DNA of 64,000 bases, taken from Aegilops tauschii subsp. strangulata (taxonomy: Eukaryota > Streptophyta > Magnoliopsida > Poales > Poaceae). The notes under the pieces were generated by a model. The model made no database searches and had not been told where the DNA came from. It saw nothing but the letters and a program-made list of their open reading frames with translations. The stretch spans positions 506,756,601-506,820,600 of the forward strand of contig NC_053035.3 of NCBI RefSeq assembly GCF_002575655.3, written 5' to 3'. Both the position numbers and the translations under genes were made by a program. Of the stretch, positions 21,530 to 34,018 are shown piece by piece (positions within the stretch are counted from its first letter, which is position 1; every line of letters starts with the position of its first letter).

Positions 21530-23962
21530 CAACCAAAGTTAAACAAGGTGGACATTTCAGAGTTAAGAAAAGTTCCAGTGGTGTGTGAGTTCCTTGACGT
21601 ATTTCCCGAAGAACTACCAGGCATGCCACCAGACCGGGAAATAGAGTTCAGCATTGAACTAGCACCTGGAACCACCCCCATTTACAAGAAACCTTATAGA
21701 ATGGCACCCTCCGAGCTGGTAGAATTAAAGAAGCAAATAAAAGAATTACTGGACAAAGGATTCATACGAGCTAGCTCCTCACCTTGGGGTTCACCAGTAT
21801 TATTTGCAAAGAAAAAGGATGGGAAACTGAGATTATGTATAGACTATCGAGCACTCAAAATGGTCACCATCAAAAACAAATATCCGATGCCACGGATAAA
21901 TGATTTATTTGACCAGCTCGCGCAAGCCAAGGTTTTCTCAAAAATTGATTTAAGATCGGGGTATCATCAATTAAAGGTACGAAAAGAAGATATCCCCAAG
22001 ACAGCATTCACCTCCAGATATGGATTGTATGAATTTACAGTAATGCCGTTTGGACTGACAAACGCCCCCGCATATTTTGTCCACCTCATGAACAAAGTGT
22101 TTATGAGATTTATGGACAAATTTGTCGTGGTGTTCATTGATGATATTCTGGTATACTCTAAGACACCGGAAGAACATGCTGAACATCTCAGGATTGTACT
22201 GGGAGAATTAAGGAAACATCAATTATACGCCAAATTCAGCAAATGTGAATTTTGGTTAAGACAGGTTGGTTTTCTAGGCCATGTATTGACCCAAGAAGGT
22301 GTTGCCGTAGACCCAGAAAAAGTCAAGGCTGTACTTGGCTGGAAACCACCAGCCAACGTAACAGATGTACGAAGTTTCCTAGGAATGGATGGATATTACC
22401 GAAGGTTTATTGAGGGATTCTCCACCATAGCAAAACCAATGACACAGTTACTCAAAAAGGATAAGGAATTTGTATGGACCGAAGCGTGCGAGAAAAGCTT
22501 CCAAGAACTCAAAAGGAAATTAACAACAGCACCGGTTTTGGTTGTGCCAGACATACACAAAAGTTTTGAAGTGTATTGTGACGCATCCCGGAAGGGCCTC
22601 GGGTGCGTATTGATGCAAGACGGCAAAGTTGTCGCATATGCTTCCAGGCAATTACGAAGGCATGAAGAAAATTATCCTACTCATGACTTGGAGTTGGCAG
22701 CAGTCATCCATGCACTCAAGGAGTGGAGGCACTTTTTGCTTGGGAATCGTTGTGAAATATATACGGATCATAAAAGCCTCAAATATATTTTCACACAACC
22801 AGAACTCAATTTACGGCAACGACGCTGGTTGGAATTAGTCAAAGATTATGATGTCGGCATTCACTACCATCCAGGAAAAGCGAATGTAGTGGCAGACGCT
22901 CTTAGTCGGAACCCCAGCTCGGGTAACGACAGTCTACAGAACTTGAGGCCTGAATTTCAACAGGAGTTCGCCAAACTCAACTTGGTGATGGTCACTGAGG
23001 GCAACGTATCAAATCTGGAAATACAGCCCACCCTAATGGAACAGATTAAGAAGGCTCTGCATGGACATCCCAGCATCGAAGGTATAAAGAGAAAGGTGAG
23101 TCTCGGCAAGGCTTCGGAATTTGTCGTAGACAATGAGGGAGTATTATGGTATGGGGACAGACTTTGCGTACCAAACATTGAGGACCTCAAGCAGCAAATC
23201 CTAACCGAAGGCCACACAGCCCCATATTCAATCCACCCTGGAGGAACCAAAATGTATAAGGACATTCATGAAAGATTTTGGTGGCACGGTATGAAAAGGG
23301 ATATAGCCACATTCGTTGCATGTTGTGATTCGTGTCAGCGCATTAAAGCCGAGCACCAAAAACCAGCAGGGCTGCTACAGCCAAACAGGATAGCTGAGTG
23401 GAAATGGGACAAAATTGGAATGGATTTCATCGTCGGACTACCTCGGTCACAACACGGGAATGATGCCATATGGGTCATCATAGACAGATTAACCAAGGTA
23501 GCCCATTTCATTCCCGTAAAGACAACCTACACCACTCAGAAGCTTGCCAAACTTTATCTCTCCCGCATAGTTTGCCTGCATGGAGTTCCAAGGACCATAA
23601 TATCCGACAGAGGCACTCAATTTGTCTCTAGATTTTGGGATCATTTACAACAAGCTCTGGGAACTCAACTAGCATTCAGTACAGCATACCACCCCCAGAC
23701 TGATGGACAAACTGAACGCGTGAACCAAATCCTAGAGGACATGTTGAGAGCCTCCGTTCTCACCTATGGAACCAGTTGGGAGGAAAGCTTGCCATATGCC
23801 GAGTTCGCATACAACAACAGTTACCAAGCCAGCCTACAAATGGCACCTTTTGAAGCATTGTATGGACGGAGGTGTCGTACCCCATTAAATTGGTTAGAAA
23901 CAGGTGACAGTCGTATCTTCAGCCCAGGCATGCTCAAGGAAGCCGAGGAGAAAGTTAGATAA
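21530..23962 (+). pseudogene. Reverse transcriptase, RNase H and integrase of the complete Gypsy element
   Basis: This is in phase with gag-pro. The RT contains [26 protein letters not shown] and the catalytic FIDDILVYS (about 22133-22159). The RNase H starts [12 protein letters not shown] (about 22568) and has the THDLELAAV and YTDHKSL motifs. The integrase has an HHCC zinc finger ([12 protein letters not shown] ... CCDSCQRI, about 23235-23340) and the DDE triad: GMDFIVGLP (about 23420), ISDRGTQF (about 23610) and DGQTERVNQ (about 23700). The ORF is open for over 800 codons and is interrupted only at its ends: TGA 21527-21529 and TAA 23960-23962. All catalytic residues I can check are present. 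Confidence 0.93.
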
Positions 23963-24492
23963 ATCAGGGACCGACTCAAGACAGCTCAAAGCCGACAAAA
24001 GAGCTATTACGATCGAAAACATCGTGATGTCAGCTTTGAACCCGGTCAATATGTGTACCTACGAGTGTCCCCTATGAGGGGCCTGCAACGGTTCAAAGTT
24101 AAAGGAATGCTAGCCCCAAGATTTATTGGGCCCTTCTGTGTGGTTGCACGAAGAGGCACAGTAGCCTACCAGCTAGACCTACCCAGAGAGCTGTCAGACA
24201 TCCACGACGTGTTCCATGTCTCACAGTTGAGGAAATGTGTAAGCAACCCGGAAAAGCATGTATCTCATGAGAGCATTGACGTGCAACCGGACCTCACCTA
24301 CAGAGAGCGGCCAATAAAGATATTGGAGGAGTCCGAAAGGAGGACCCGTCAGAAAACAATTAACTTTTTCAAGGTTCAGTGGAGCAATCACACCGAGGAT
24401 GAAGCAACATGGGAAAGAGAGGATTTCCTTTAGGCAGAGTACCCACACCTATTTGAGGATCAGCTGAAATCTCGGGGACGAGATTTTTCCTA
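23963..24492 (+). pseudogene. Integrase C-terminus with chromodomain-like tail
   Basis: The phase of RT-integrase continues after the TAA at 23960-23962. The GPF/Y-type block reads APRFIGPFCVVARRGTVAY; the chromodomain-like end has YRERPIKILEESERRTRQ and VQWSNHTEDEATWERE. A further stop (TAG 24431-24433) precedes the last 16 codons before TAA at 24490-24492. The layout matches the fragment at the left window edge. Confidence 0.88.
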
Positions 24493-24505
24493 AGGGGGTA
24501 GGTGT
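24491..24505 (+). other. Polypurine tract
   Basis: taagggggtaggtgt directly precedes the TG of the 3' LTR and overlaps the end of the integrase frame. Confidence 0.8.
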
Positions 24506-27500
24506 TGTGACACCCCAAAAATTTTAGTTGGTTTTATTGATTTCCTTTTCTTGGAAGGAGGCTATTTAAATTTTTGGGTCTATTCTCCCCCTTTCAAAAA
24601 TTATTTCTTGCCATGACCAAAGTTGAAATGTCCCTCCCAACAGCCATCTTTCCACTTTGTGTCAAGTCAAGCTTCAAATCCAGCAAGTTAAACTCCCCCT
24701 TGAATTTATTTCCATTTATTTTTAAATCAAAAATCTTTTCTGTCTTCTATTTTGGCCCTTAGTTATTTACAAAGGAACCACTAGAATCCCTTTCAGTTTT
24801 GATTCCAAACAAATTTCCCTGGCTAGTTCTTAGAACCCTCAACCAAGATCCATGAAGATCCATTGGTCCACAGTTCAAAATTTTCAAAATTTGCTTGCTG
24901 CAAGTTTGGACCATATTTGTCATTTTTGATGAAATTCATTTGTTTTTCTTCTCCTAAAAATCTGAGAAAAATCAGGCAGCCTCTAGATGCATCAAGAGGT
25001 CACCTCACCAAGTCCCAGCTCCAGAAATATTTTCCTCGTGCCCAAAACATATCGTCGAACACCTGGCATGCACTGTTCCTGTCAAGTTCAGAGTTTCAGT
25101 GATCAGTTTCAGTCGTCAGTGTCGTTTTCTTCAGAGACTCACGTCGATGTCGCCAGTAGCTGCAGTGGCGCCTTGCTCCCTGTTCCCCCTTCTTATCCAC
25201 CGCGCCGCACGGTCGCCTGGATAGTTGCGGGCGTCGGCGGTGAGCTGGCAGAGGAGCATCGCCCCCATGAGCGGCGGCAGCAGCACTCGCCGCGGCTGCC
25301 AGAGAGGCGCAGCGAGGGACGGCGCCGTCCAGCACCGCCCACACCACCAGGCACCTCCGCGTGGCCGTCCCCTTCCCTGTGCATGTTGCAGAGCCATCGT
25401 CGTGGTCTGGAAGGCATGGAGCGCGCTCCCTGCCGCCGACGTGCCCGTGAGGCCGTTGCGTCGGGGGCTGGGGTATCGCCCAAGTGCGACCGAGAGTTAA
25501 CTGAGAAACGGAAGCAGTGGGCCATCACGATGATGCCCAATCACCTAAACCTCCTGCCCGACCCCTGCCTCGCCGTAATCGCCCGCCGGCGTTATCCCGT
25601 TCACGGCAACCACCTGGATCAAATATAAAAGGAGGCCCCGAGCTTGATCTCGACCAAGCAGCATCACTCCACCTCACCAGCACCATGCCCAGGCTCTGGG
25701 AAGACCTCGGGGAGGCCTTCTTCCCCGACTCCGGCCGCCCCGACCCGCTTCGGGATCCGGCAAGATTTGCTCAAGTGCGTGCACCCCCGCCTCTCAACCC
25801 ATGCCAGTAGCCTTCTAGTGCATCCACTTCTCTAACCCGCTCCCCAATTTGAAGATTTGCAGCTCCCGTCGGAGAGTATCATCCTCGCCCGAACCACCGT
25901 CCGCCGGAGTTAAGGCTGTCGTCGACGTGGTGCTCGCCGACGACCAAGTCCACCACCCACCGACGCGGAAGGACACCGTGAACCCGTAGGTACCCTCCGA
26001 TCCCTCTACCTCGCCGTGGATCAACGCCGGCGACCACCGCGAGCTTCGGCGCCGGCGAGCTCTGTTTCAAAGTTTGAACCTGACGAGTGGGACCCCCTCG
26101 TCAGCCTCTCCTCTTCTTATTCGAACCGTTTTCTGAAAGCGCCTTCGGGCAGAGTACGTTTTTCCTTCTGGGCTAGCGTATTTCCAACCGAAACGTTTTC
26201 TGTTTTTATAAACTAGCCCCTGGGTCTTTTCTGTTTCATCACAGATTAGTCCTTGGACTAAAATCTTTATATCTTTTAAACAAAAGATGCTTTTTAGTTG
26301 ATTCTTTTTCTGTCAGTTTTATATTTTTGTCTAGTTTTTTATAGTATTTATTTGAAAAAACATTTGGAATAATTTTTATACGCACATGGTATTTACGTTA
26401 GTATGCGGTTTCTTTATACCGGAGGAGGTGACGGAACCGCGAACTTCGCCGAGCTAGACTCCGACTACTCTGAACCAGGCAAGCACGTTTGAACCTTTGA
26501 TATGATGAGTGTTTTGCATGTTTGCTTGAATAGTTAGTGCATGAGATGTTTATATGGGCATCAGTGAGTGTTATATTGCATGCAAGGCATCTACCAGTAT
26601 GCTTCGAAACTTGATGTGATCTTTTCTTGGGAGATAACATGATTAGGTGGTGACATGAAAGGTGGTAAGATGGTATTGTTGAAGCATGCCAGTCTTATGT
26701 CAACCATTAAACTCCGGCGTCAACGTGGACCGAGCCACGTTACCGTCCGTCCCCTTTTCGTGCTGCCACATGTTTTCTGTAAAGAATACGGTTTAGTAAG
26801 TTGCAAACCTCTTTCCTTGTACACACCGAATAGAGGGGCCGTGATGAGGGTTCCATGGCCCTGGATTAAAGCCAGTCATCCGGTCAGGGGGCATGGGTGT
26901 TTCCGGTTGGGACCGAGAGGGGGGCACCCCTTAGAGCGCGCGATATAAATTTGATCCCATGCTACGCGAGGTTGTTGCCTCCCCGTCTTAAAGTTTTTCT
27001 TGAACGTTGCCTAGGGTGATTCCTGGCAGCGGAATGTGGAATGGGTGTGTACTGGTTAGATGTGTTTCTCCTAAAATACCGTAAACGGAACTAGTCCTTG
27101 TGACTACTGAAATCCGTTGGCTGTGGTTAAAAGTACAAACTCTGCAGAGTCAAATCCCATCCGAGTAACCGTGTCCGTGGTCAAGGATCTTGGTCAACAT
27201 ATCCATATCCGTATCAATATCAGTCTCAACGTCCATCGCAGTGTCAGTCTCTGTGTCAGTCTCAGTGAAAATCCCCGGTGAACAAACATGAGTGGTAAAC
27301 CAGGTTGAATGTTATTCCTATGGATGGACTAACCATTTCGTTATTACGTACCTGAGTATTTCCTTGAGACGATTTAAATTCATGAGCTACTTGAATTTCG
27401 AATGATGGAATATAAGCCCTTTATGTGATGTCGCTCAGACGTCCGACTGTGGCACCCTTGTTATTTACTTTTGATATAAGCCCTTTATGTGATGATGCTC

Positions 27501-28544
27501 AGACGTCCGACTGTGGCACTCTTGTTATTTACTTTTGATATAAGCCCTTTATGTGATATCGCTCAGACGTCCGACTGTGGCACTCTTGTTATTTACTTTT
27601 GATATAAGCCCTTTATGTGATGTCGCTCAGACGTCCGACTGTGGCACCCTTGTTATTTATTTTTGATATAAGCCCTTTATGTGATGTCGCTCAGACGTCC
27701 GACTATGGCACTCTTATTATTTACTTTTGATATAGGCCCTTTATGCGATGTCGCTCAGACGTCCGACTGTGGCACGCACTGTCATTTACATTCCAATATA
27801 AGCCCTTTATGTGGTGTCGCCCTGACGCCCGACTGCGGCATGGTTAATTTATTTTTACCCTTTTCGAGGCGTCGCTTCAGACACTCGATCGGTCTTCAGT
27901 TATTTCATTGGGATTTCGGGAGGACTACCGCCCGACTTCCTTTTTATTTACCATGCAGTGAATTTTATTATCTGAGTGCGCATTACTAATCTGCTCATGT
28001 GCATCATGTTTGCATTTGTTATATCTTATGTCCAAACTGTCTTGCGAGTACTTTCATAGTACTCACCTGGCTTGTTGATTTGGCCAGATGTTGACGAAGG
28101 CGATCTTATGGATGAAGAGTTCGATAGCGAGTCCGACGCCTAGAGGAGTCCCAGTCAGTCCTGTGCGATCCTGGAATTGGTCACTTGTATTATATACGCT
28201 TCCGCTACCCAGAATAAAAGTCATCTAGCCTCACTCCGGCGCTCGATGAGTTGTAAGATTTAGGAGTCATGTCACCCACTTCACTGTGACATATCCACCA
28301 CCACTTTTATTACGAGTCAGTAGTTATGCCACCATATCCCTTGTGTCATATCCGCCTTTATGTATTATATCGGCGTGCTTGTAATAAAATTGTTGAGCAG
28401 CCTCAGCTCAACCCTGTATAATATTTAGTACTTCTGGACTTCTGTATCAAGGATTTGTCTACCAGTAAGAAGGATTCTTCTATACTGGTCCGATAAAAGG
28501 GACGGTTTCTCAATAAACTTTTTATTGGAAAACCGGGCCTGACA
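24506..28544 (+). repeat. 3' LTR of the complete Gypsy element (4039 bp)
   Basis: It is colinear with the 5' LTR and differs by scattered substitutions and small indels; for example, a 10-base stretch near 16625 of the 5' copy is missing near 26420. The TATA box is at 25624-25631 and the minisatellite at 27411-27845. It is followed by the target duplication acaac (28545-28549). Confidence 0.93.
27411..27845 (+). repeat. 64-bp minisatellite in the 3' LTR, seven copies
   Basis: Units begin at 27411, 27475, 27539, 27603, 27667, 27731 and 27797, the same number as in the 5' LTR. Individual units have private substitutions (gatgatgctc in unit 2, gatatcgctc in unit 3), which mark independent drift of the two LTRs since insertion. 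Confidence 0.95.
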
Positions 28545-28946
28545 ACAACAGACATTGTTTTAGCCGAGTGCGGTGCCCCTCTCCACCATAATCCACCTCG
28601 GACATATGGTTGCATTGCTTAGGTGAAGCCCTGAGCCGGTAGCTTCATCATCACCGTCATCACACCGTCGTGCTGACGAAGCTCTCCCTCGACACTCGGC
28701 TGGATCAAGAGTTCATGGGACGTCACCGAGCCGAACGTGTGCAGATCACGGAGGTGCCGTACTTTCGGTGCTAGGATCGGTCGGATCGTGAAGACGTCCG
28801 ACTACATCAACCACGTTGTCATAACGCTTCCGCTTTCGGTCTACGAGGGTATGTGGACAACACTCTCCCCTCTCATTGTTATGCATCACAATGATAAATC
28901 TTGTGTGTGCGTAGGAATTTTTTTGAAATTACTGTGTTCCCCAATA
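28545..28946 (+). mobile_element. Rest of the Copia A 5' LTR
   Basis: This matches 35358-35760 of the 3' LTR with scattered substitutions. It starts with the repeated target site acaac and ends ttccccaata, where the terminal CA has become TA. The remaining upstream LTR part lies beyond the gag-only Gypsy, outside the window. Confidence 0.88.
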
Positions 28947-30229
28947 GTGGCATCCGAGCCAGGTGTATGCGTAGATGTTATATGCACGAGTAGAACACAA
29001 GTGAGTTGTGGGCGATAATAGTCATACTGCTTACCAGCATGTCATACTTCGATTTGGCGGTATTGTTGGTTGACGCGGCCCGGACCGACATTACACGTAC
29101 GCTTACGCAAGACTGGTTCTACCGATGTGCTTCGCACACAGGTTGCTGGCAGGTGTCAGTTTCTCTAACTTTAGTTGAATCGAGTGTGGCTATGCTCGGT
29201 CCTTGTTGAAGGTTAAAACAACACTTACTTGACGAAAAATCATTGTGGTTTTGATGCGTAGGTAAGAACGGTTCTTGCTCAGCCCTTAGTAGCCACGTAA
29301 AACTTGCAACAACAAAGTAGAGGACGTCTAACTTGTTTTTGCAGGGCATGTTGTGATGTGATATGGTCAAGACATGATGCTAAATTTTATTGTATGAGAT
29401 GATCATGTTTTTTTAAAGTTATTGGCAACTGGCAGGAGCCTTATGGTTGTCTATTTATTGCATAAGATGCAGGCGCCATATAATTGCTTTACTTTATCAC
29501 TATGCGATAGCAATAGTTGCAAAAGCAATAGTTGGCGAGACGACCATGTGATGACACATTGATAAAGATCAAGATGATGGAGATCATGGTGTCATGCCGG
29601 TGACGATGGAGATCATGACAGGTACTTTGGAGATGGAGATCAAATGCACAAGATGATGATGGCCATATCATATCACTTATATTGATTGCATGTGATGTTT
29701 ATCCTTTATGCATCTTATTTTGCTTAGTTGGGTGGTAGCATTATAAGATGATCACTCACTAAATTTCAAGGTACAAGTGTTCTCCCTGAGTATGCACCGT
29801 TGCGAATGTTCATCGTGCCGAGACACCACGTGATGATTGGGTGTGATAAACTCTACGTTCACATACAACGGGTGCAAGTCAGTTTTGCACACGTAGAAAA
29901 CTCGGGTTAAACTTGACGAGCCTAGCATATGCAGATATGGCCTCGGAACACTGAGACCGAAAGGTCGAGCATGAATCATATAGTAGATATGATCAACATA
30001 GTGATGTTCACCATTGAAAACTACTCCATCTCACGTGATGATCGGACATGGTTTAGTTGATATGGATCACGTGATCACTTAGATGATTAGAGGGATGTCT
30101 ATCTAAGTGGGAGTTCTTGAGTAATATGATTAATTGAACTTAAATTTATCATGAACTTAGTCCTGATAGTATTTGCATATCTTTGTTGTAGATCAATTGC
30201 TCGCGTATAGCTTCCCTATTTTCTTTTTG

Positions 30230-31040
30230 ATATGTTCCTAGAGAAAACTAAGTTGAAAGATGATAGTAGCAATGATGCAGACTAGGTCTGTGATCCAAGG
30301 ATTATCCTCATTGCTGCACAGAAGTATTATGTCCTTGATGCACCACTAGGTAACGAACCTGTTGCAGGAGTAGATGCAGACGTTATGAATGTTTTGCAAA
30401 GCTCGGTATGATGACTACTTGATAGTTTAGTGCACCATGCTTTACGGCTTAGAACCGGGAATTCAAAAATGTTTTGAATGCCATGGAGCATATGAGATGT
30501 TCCAAGAACTGAAATTGGTATTTCAGACTCATGCCCAAGTCGAGAGGTACGAGACCTCTGACAAGTACTTTGCCTACAAGATGGAGGAGAATAGCTCAAC
30601 CAGTGATCATGTGCTCAGAATGTCTGAGTACTACAATCGCTTGAATCAAGTGGGAATTAATCTTCCAGATAAGATAGTGATTGAAAGAGTTCTCTAGTCA
30701 CTATCACCAAGTTACAGGAACTTCGTGATGAACTATAATATGCAAGGGATGACGAAAACGATTCCCGAGCTCTTCATGATGCTGAAATCGACGAAGGTAG
30801 AAATCAAGAAAAGCATCAAATGTTGATGGTTGACAAGACCACTAGTTTCAAGTAAAAGGGCAAGGGAAAGAAAGGGAACTTCAAGAAGAATGGCAAGCAA
30901 GTTGCCACTCCCATGAAGAAGCCCAAAGCTAGACCCAAGCCTGAAACTGAGTGCTTCTACTGCAAATGAAATGGTCACTGGAAGTGGAACTGCCCTAGAT
31001 ACTTGGCGGATAAGAAGGATGACAAAGTGAACAAAGGTAT
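30230..31040 (+). pseudogene. Copia gag remnant
   Basis: Codons resembling a Copia gag run in changing frames. The clearest part is 30437-30697, containing FQTHAQVERYETSDKYFAYK and MSEYYNRLNQVGINLPDK. The zinc knuckle is visible near 30950-31000 (C-F-Y-C ... G-H-W-K-W-N-C-P) but has a TGA inside it. Several further stops are present. Confidence 0.8.
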
Positions 31041-31249
31041 ATTTGATATACATATGATGTGTACTTTACTAGTGTTTATAGCAACCCCTCAGTATTTGAT
31101 ACTGGTTCAGTTGCTAAGAGTAGTAACTCGAAACGGGAGTTGCAAAATAAACAGGGACTAGTTAAGGGCGAGGTGATGATGTGTGTTGGAAGTGATTCCA
31201 TGGTTGATAAGATCACCATCGCACACTCCGTTTTCCTTCGGGATTAGTA

Positions 31250-32270
31250 TTGGAACTAAATAAATGGTGTTTGGTGTTTGCGTTGAGCATAAATATGATT
31301 GGATCATGTTTATTGCGATACAGTTATTCATTTAAATCAGAGAATAATTGTTGTCCTGTTTACATGAATAAAACCTTCTATGGTCTTACATCCAATGTAA
31401 ATGGTTTACTGAATCTCGATCACAGTGATACACATAATATTGATGCCAAAAGATGCAAAGTTAATAATGATAGTGCAACTTATTTGTGGCACTGTCGTTT
31501 AGGTCATATTGGTGTAAAGCGCATGAAGAAACTCCATGCTGATGGGCTTTTGGAATCACAAAGTTATGACCTTGATGCTTGCGAACCATGCCTCATGGGC
31601 AAGATGACTAAGACTCCGCTCTCCGGAACAATAGAGCGATCAACAGACTTGTTGGAAATAATACGTACTGATGTGGGCGGTCCAATGAGTGTTGAGGCTC
31701 ACGGCGGGTATCGTTATTTTCTGACCTTCACAGATGATTTGAGCAGATATGGGTATATCTACTTGATGAAACATAAGTCTGAAACATTTGAAAAGTTCAA
31801 AGAATTTCAGAGTGAAGTGGAAAATCATCGTAACAAGAAAATAAAGTTTCTATGATCTGATCGAGGAGACAAATATTTGAGTTACGAGTTTGGTCTCAAT
31901 TTGAAACAATGTGGAATAGTTTCGCAACTCACGCCACCTGGAACACCACAGCGTAATGGTTTGTCCGAACGTCATAACGGTACTTTATTCGATATGGTGC
32001 GATCTATGATGTCTCTTACTGATTTATCGCTATCGTTTTGGGGTTATGCTTTATAGACGGCTGCATTCACGTTAAATAGGGCACCATCTAAATCCGTTGA
32101 GACGACACCTTATGAACTGTGGTTTGGCAAGAAACCTAAGTTGTCGTTTCTGAAAGTTTGGGGCTGCGATGCTTATGTGAAAAAGGTTCAACCTGATAAG
32201 CTCGAACCCAAATCGGAGAAATGTGTCTTCATAGGATAACCAAAGGAAACTGTTGGGTACACCTTCTATC
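31250..32270 (+). pseudogene. Copia integrase remnant
   Basis: The HHCC finger reads LWHCRLGHIGVKRMKKLH ... CEPCLMGKMTKTP (about 31486-31620). The first catalytic aspartate lies in IIRTDVGGPMSVEAHGGYRY and the FTDDLSRYGYIYLM motif follows. Stops occur at 31853-31855 and later. The downstream part up to about 32270 continues with the D/E part of the core (PPGTPQRNGLSERH near 31935) and RAPSKSVETTPYELWFGKKP near 32085. Confidence 0.85.
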
Positions 32271-32444
32271 ACAGATCCGAAGGCAAGACATTCATTGCTA
32301 AGAATGGATCCTTTTCAGAGAAGGAGTTTCTCTCGAAAGAAGTGAGTGGGAGGAAAGTAGAACTTGATGAGGTAATGGTACCTGCTCCCTTATTGGAAAG
32401 TAGCACATCATAGAAATCAGTTCCAGTGATTCCTACACCAATTA

Positions 32445-33800
32445 GTGAGGAAGCTAATGATGATGATCATGAAAACTTCTGATCAAGTTACTACCGAATC
32501 TAGTAGGTCAACCAGAGTAAGATCCGCACCAGAGTGGTACGGTAATCCTGTTCTGGAGGTCATGTTACTTGACCATGGCGAACCTATGAACTATGAGGAA
32601 GCGATGATGAGCCTAGATTCCGCGAAATGGCTTGAGGCCATGAAATCTGAGATAGAATCCATGTATGAGAACAAAGTGTGGACTTTGGTGGACTTTCCAT
32701 TGAGAATAAATGGATCTATAAGAGGAAGACGGACGCTGATAGTAGTGTTACTATCTACAAAGCTCGAATTGTCGAAAAAAGTTTTCAACAAGTTCAAGGT
32801 GTTGACTACAATGAGATTTTCTCACTCGTAGCGATGCTTAAAGTCTGTCCGAATCATGTTAGCAATTTCCACATTTTATGAAATCTGGCAAATGGATGTC
32901 AAAACTGCATTCCTTAATGGACTTCTTAAAGACGAGTTGTATATGATGCAACCAGAAGGTTTTGTCGATCCTAAAGGTGCTAACAAAATGTGTAAGCTCC
33001 AGCGATCCATCCATGGACTGGTGCAAAGCATCTCAGAGTTGGAATATAAGCTTTGATGAGTTGATCAAAGCATATAGTTTTATACAGACTTGCGATGAAG
33101 CCTGTATTTACAAGAAAGTGAGTGGGAGCACTACAACCTTTCTGATAAGTATATCTGAATGACATATTGTTGATCGGAAATGATGTAGAATTTTCTAGAA
33201 AGCATAAAAGGAGTGTTTGAAAGGAGTTTTTCAAAGAAAGACCTCGATGAAGCTGCTTACATATTGAGCATCAAGATCTATAGAGATAGATCAAGACGCT
33301 TGATAAGTTTTTTCAATGAGTACATACCTCGACAAATTTTTGAAGTAGTTCAAAATGGAACAGTCAAAGAAGGAGTTCTTGCCTGTATTGCAAGGTGTGA
33401 AATTGAGTAAGACTCAAAGCCCGATCACAGTAGAAGATAGAAAGAGAATGTAAGTGATTCCCTATGCCTCAGCCATAGGTTCTATAAAGTATGCCATGCT
33501 GTGTACCAGATCTATTGTATACCCTACACTGAGTTTGGCAAGGGAGTACAATAGTGATCTAGGAGTAGATCACTGGACAGCGGTCAAAATTATCCTTAGT
33601 GGAATAAGGATATGTTTCACGATTATGGAGGTGACAAAAGGTTCGTCGTAAAGGGTTACGTCGATGCAAGTTTTGATACTGATCCGGATGACTCTAAGTC
33701 TCAATCTGGATACATATTGAAAGTGGGAGCGATTAGCTAGAGTAGCTCCGTGCAGAGCATTGTAGACATAGAAAATTTTCAAAATACATACGACTCTGAA
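32445..33800 (+). pseudogene. Copia reverse transcriptase and RNase H remnant
   Basis: RT begins with SLDSAKWLEAMKSEIESMYE (about 32612) and continues with [25 protein letters not shown] (split by frameshifts, 32890-32970). The catalytic YVDD of Copia RT appears as YLND near 33151-33162, a loss of the first aspartate. RNase H traces continue to the end of the pol region (ADPLTK-like near 33805). Many stops and frameshifts. Confidence 0.82.
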
Positions 33801-33862
33801 TGTGGCAGACCCGTTGACTAAACTTCTCTCATAAGCAAAACATGATCACTCTTTGGGTGTTA

Positions 33863-34005
33863 ATCACATAGCGATGTGAACTAGATTATTGACTCTAGTA
33901 AACCTTTTGGGTATTAGTCACATGGAGATGTGAACTAATCACATAAAGATGTGAACTATTGGTTTTAAATCACATGACGATGTGAACTAGATTATTGACT
34001 CTAGT
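33863..34005 (+). repeat. Four short palindromic repeats before the Copia A polypurine tract
   Basis: The motif cacatNNNgatgtgaact occurs four times in about 130 bases; each copy can pair cacat with atgtg. A similar array precedes the 3' LTR in WIS/Angela-type elements as I recall them. Confidence 0.75.
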
Positions 34006-34018
34006 GCAAGTGGGAGAC

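Larger units (their letters stand above)
14715..28544 (+). mobile_element. Complete long-LTR Gypsy chromovirus-like retrotransposon (13.83 kb)
   Basis: Both LTRs are present (14715-18760 and 24506-28544; tgtgacacc...cctgaca), flanked by the 5-bp duplication acaac. A primer binding site follows the 5' LTR and a polypurine tract precedes the 3' LTR. The order inside is: extra ORF, gag, protease, RT, RNase H, integrase, chromodomain-like tail. Protease before RT before integrase defines Ty3/Gypsy; the tail and long LTRs suggest the Tekay/Del lineage. Comparing the first 300 bases of the two LTRs by eye gives six differences, so the insertion is young. Even so, gag-pol has an apparent frameshift and in-frame stops, so this copy needs help from others. 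Confidence 0.93.
28947..34018 (+). mobile_element. Copia A internal region (WIS/Angela/BARE-like), degenerate
   Basis: A primer-site-like sequence (gtggcatccgagccagg, 28947-28963) follows the LTR. About 1.3 kb of leader precedes gag. Then gag, integrase, RT and RNase H remains follow in Copia order, all with stops and frameshifts. The region ends with short palindromic repeats and the polypurine tract caagtgggagac (34007-34018). Much more decayed than the Gypsy inserted into its LTR, as expected for the older host element. Confidence 0.88.
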
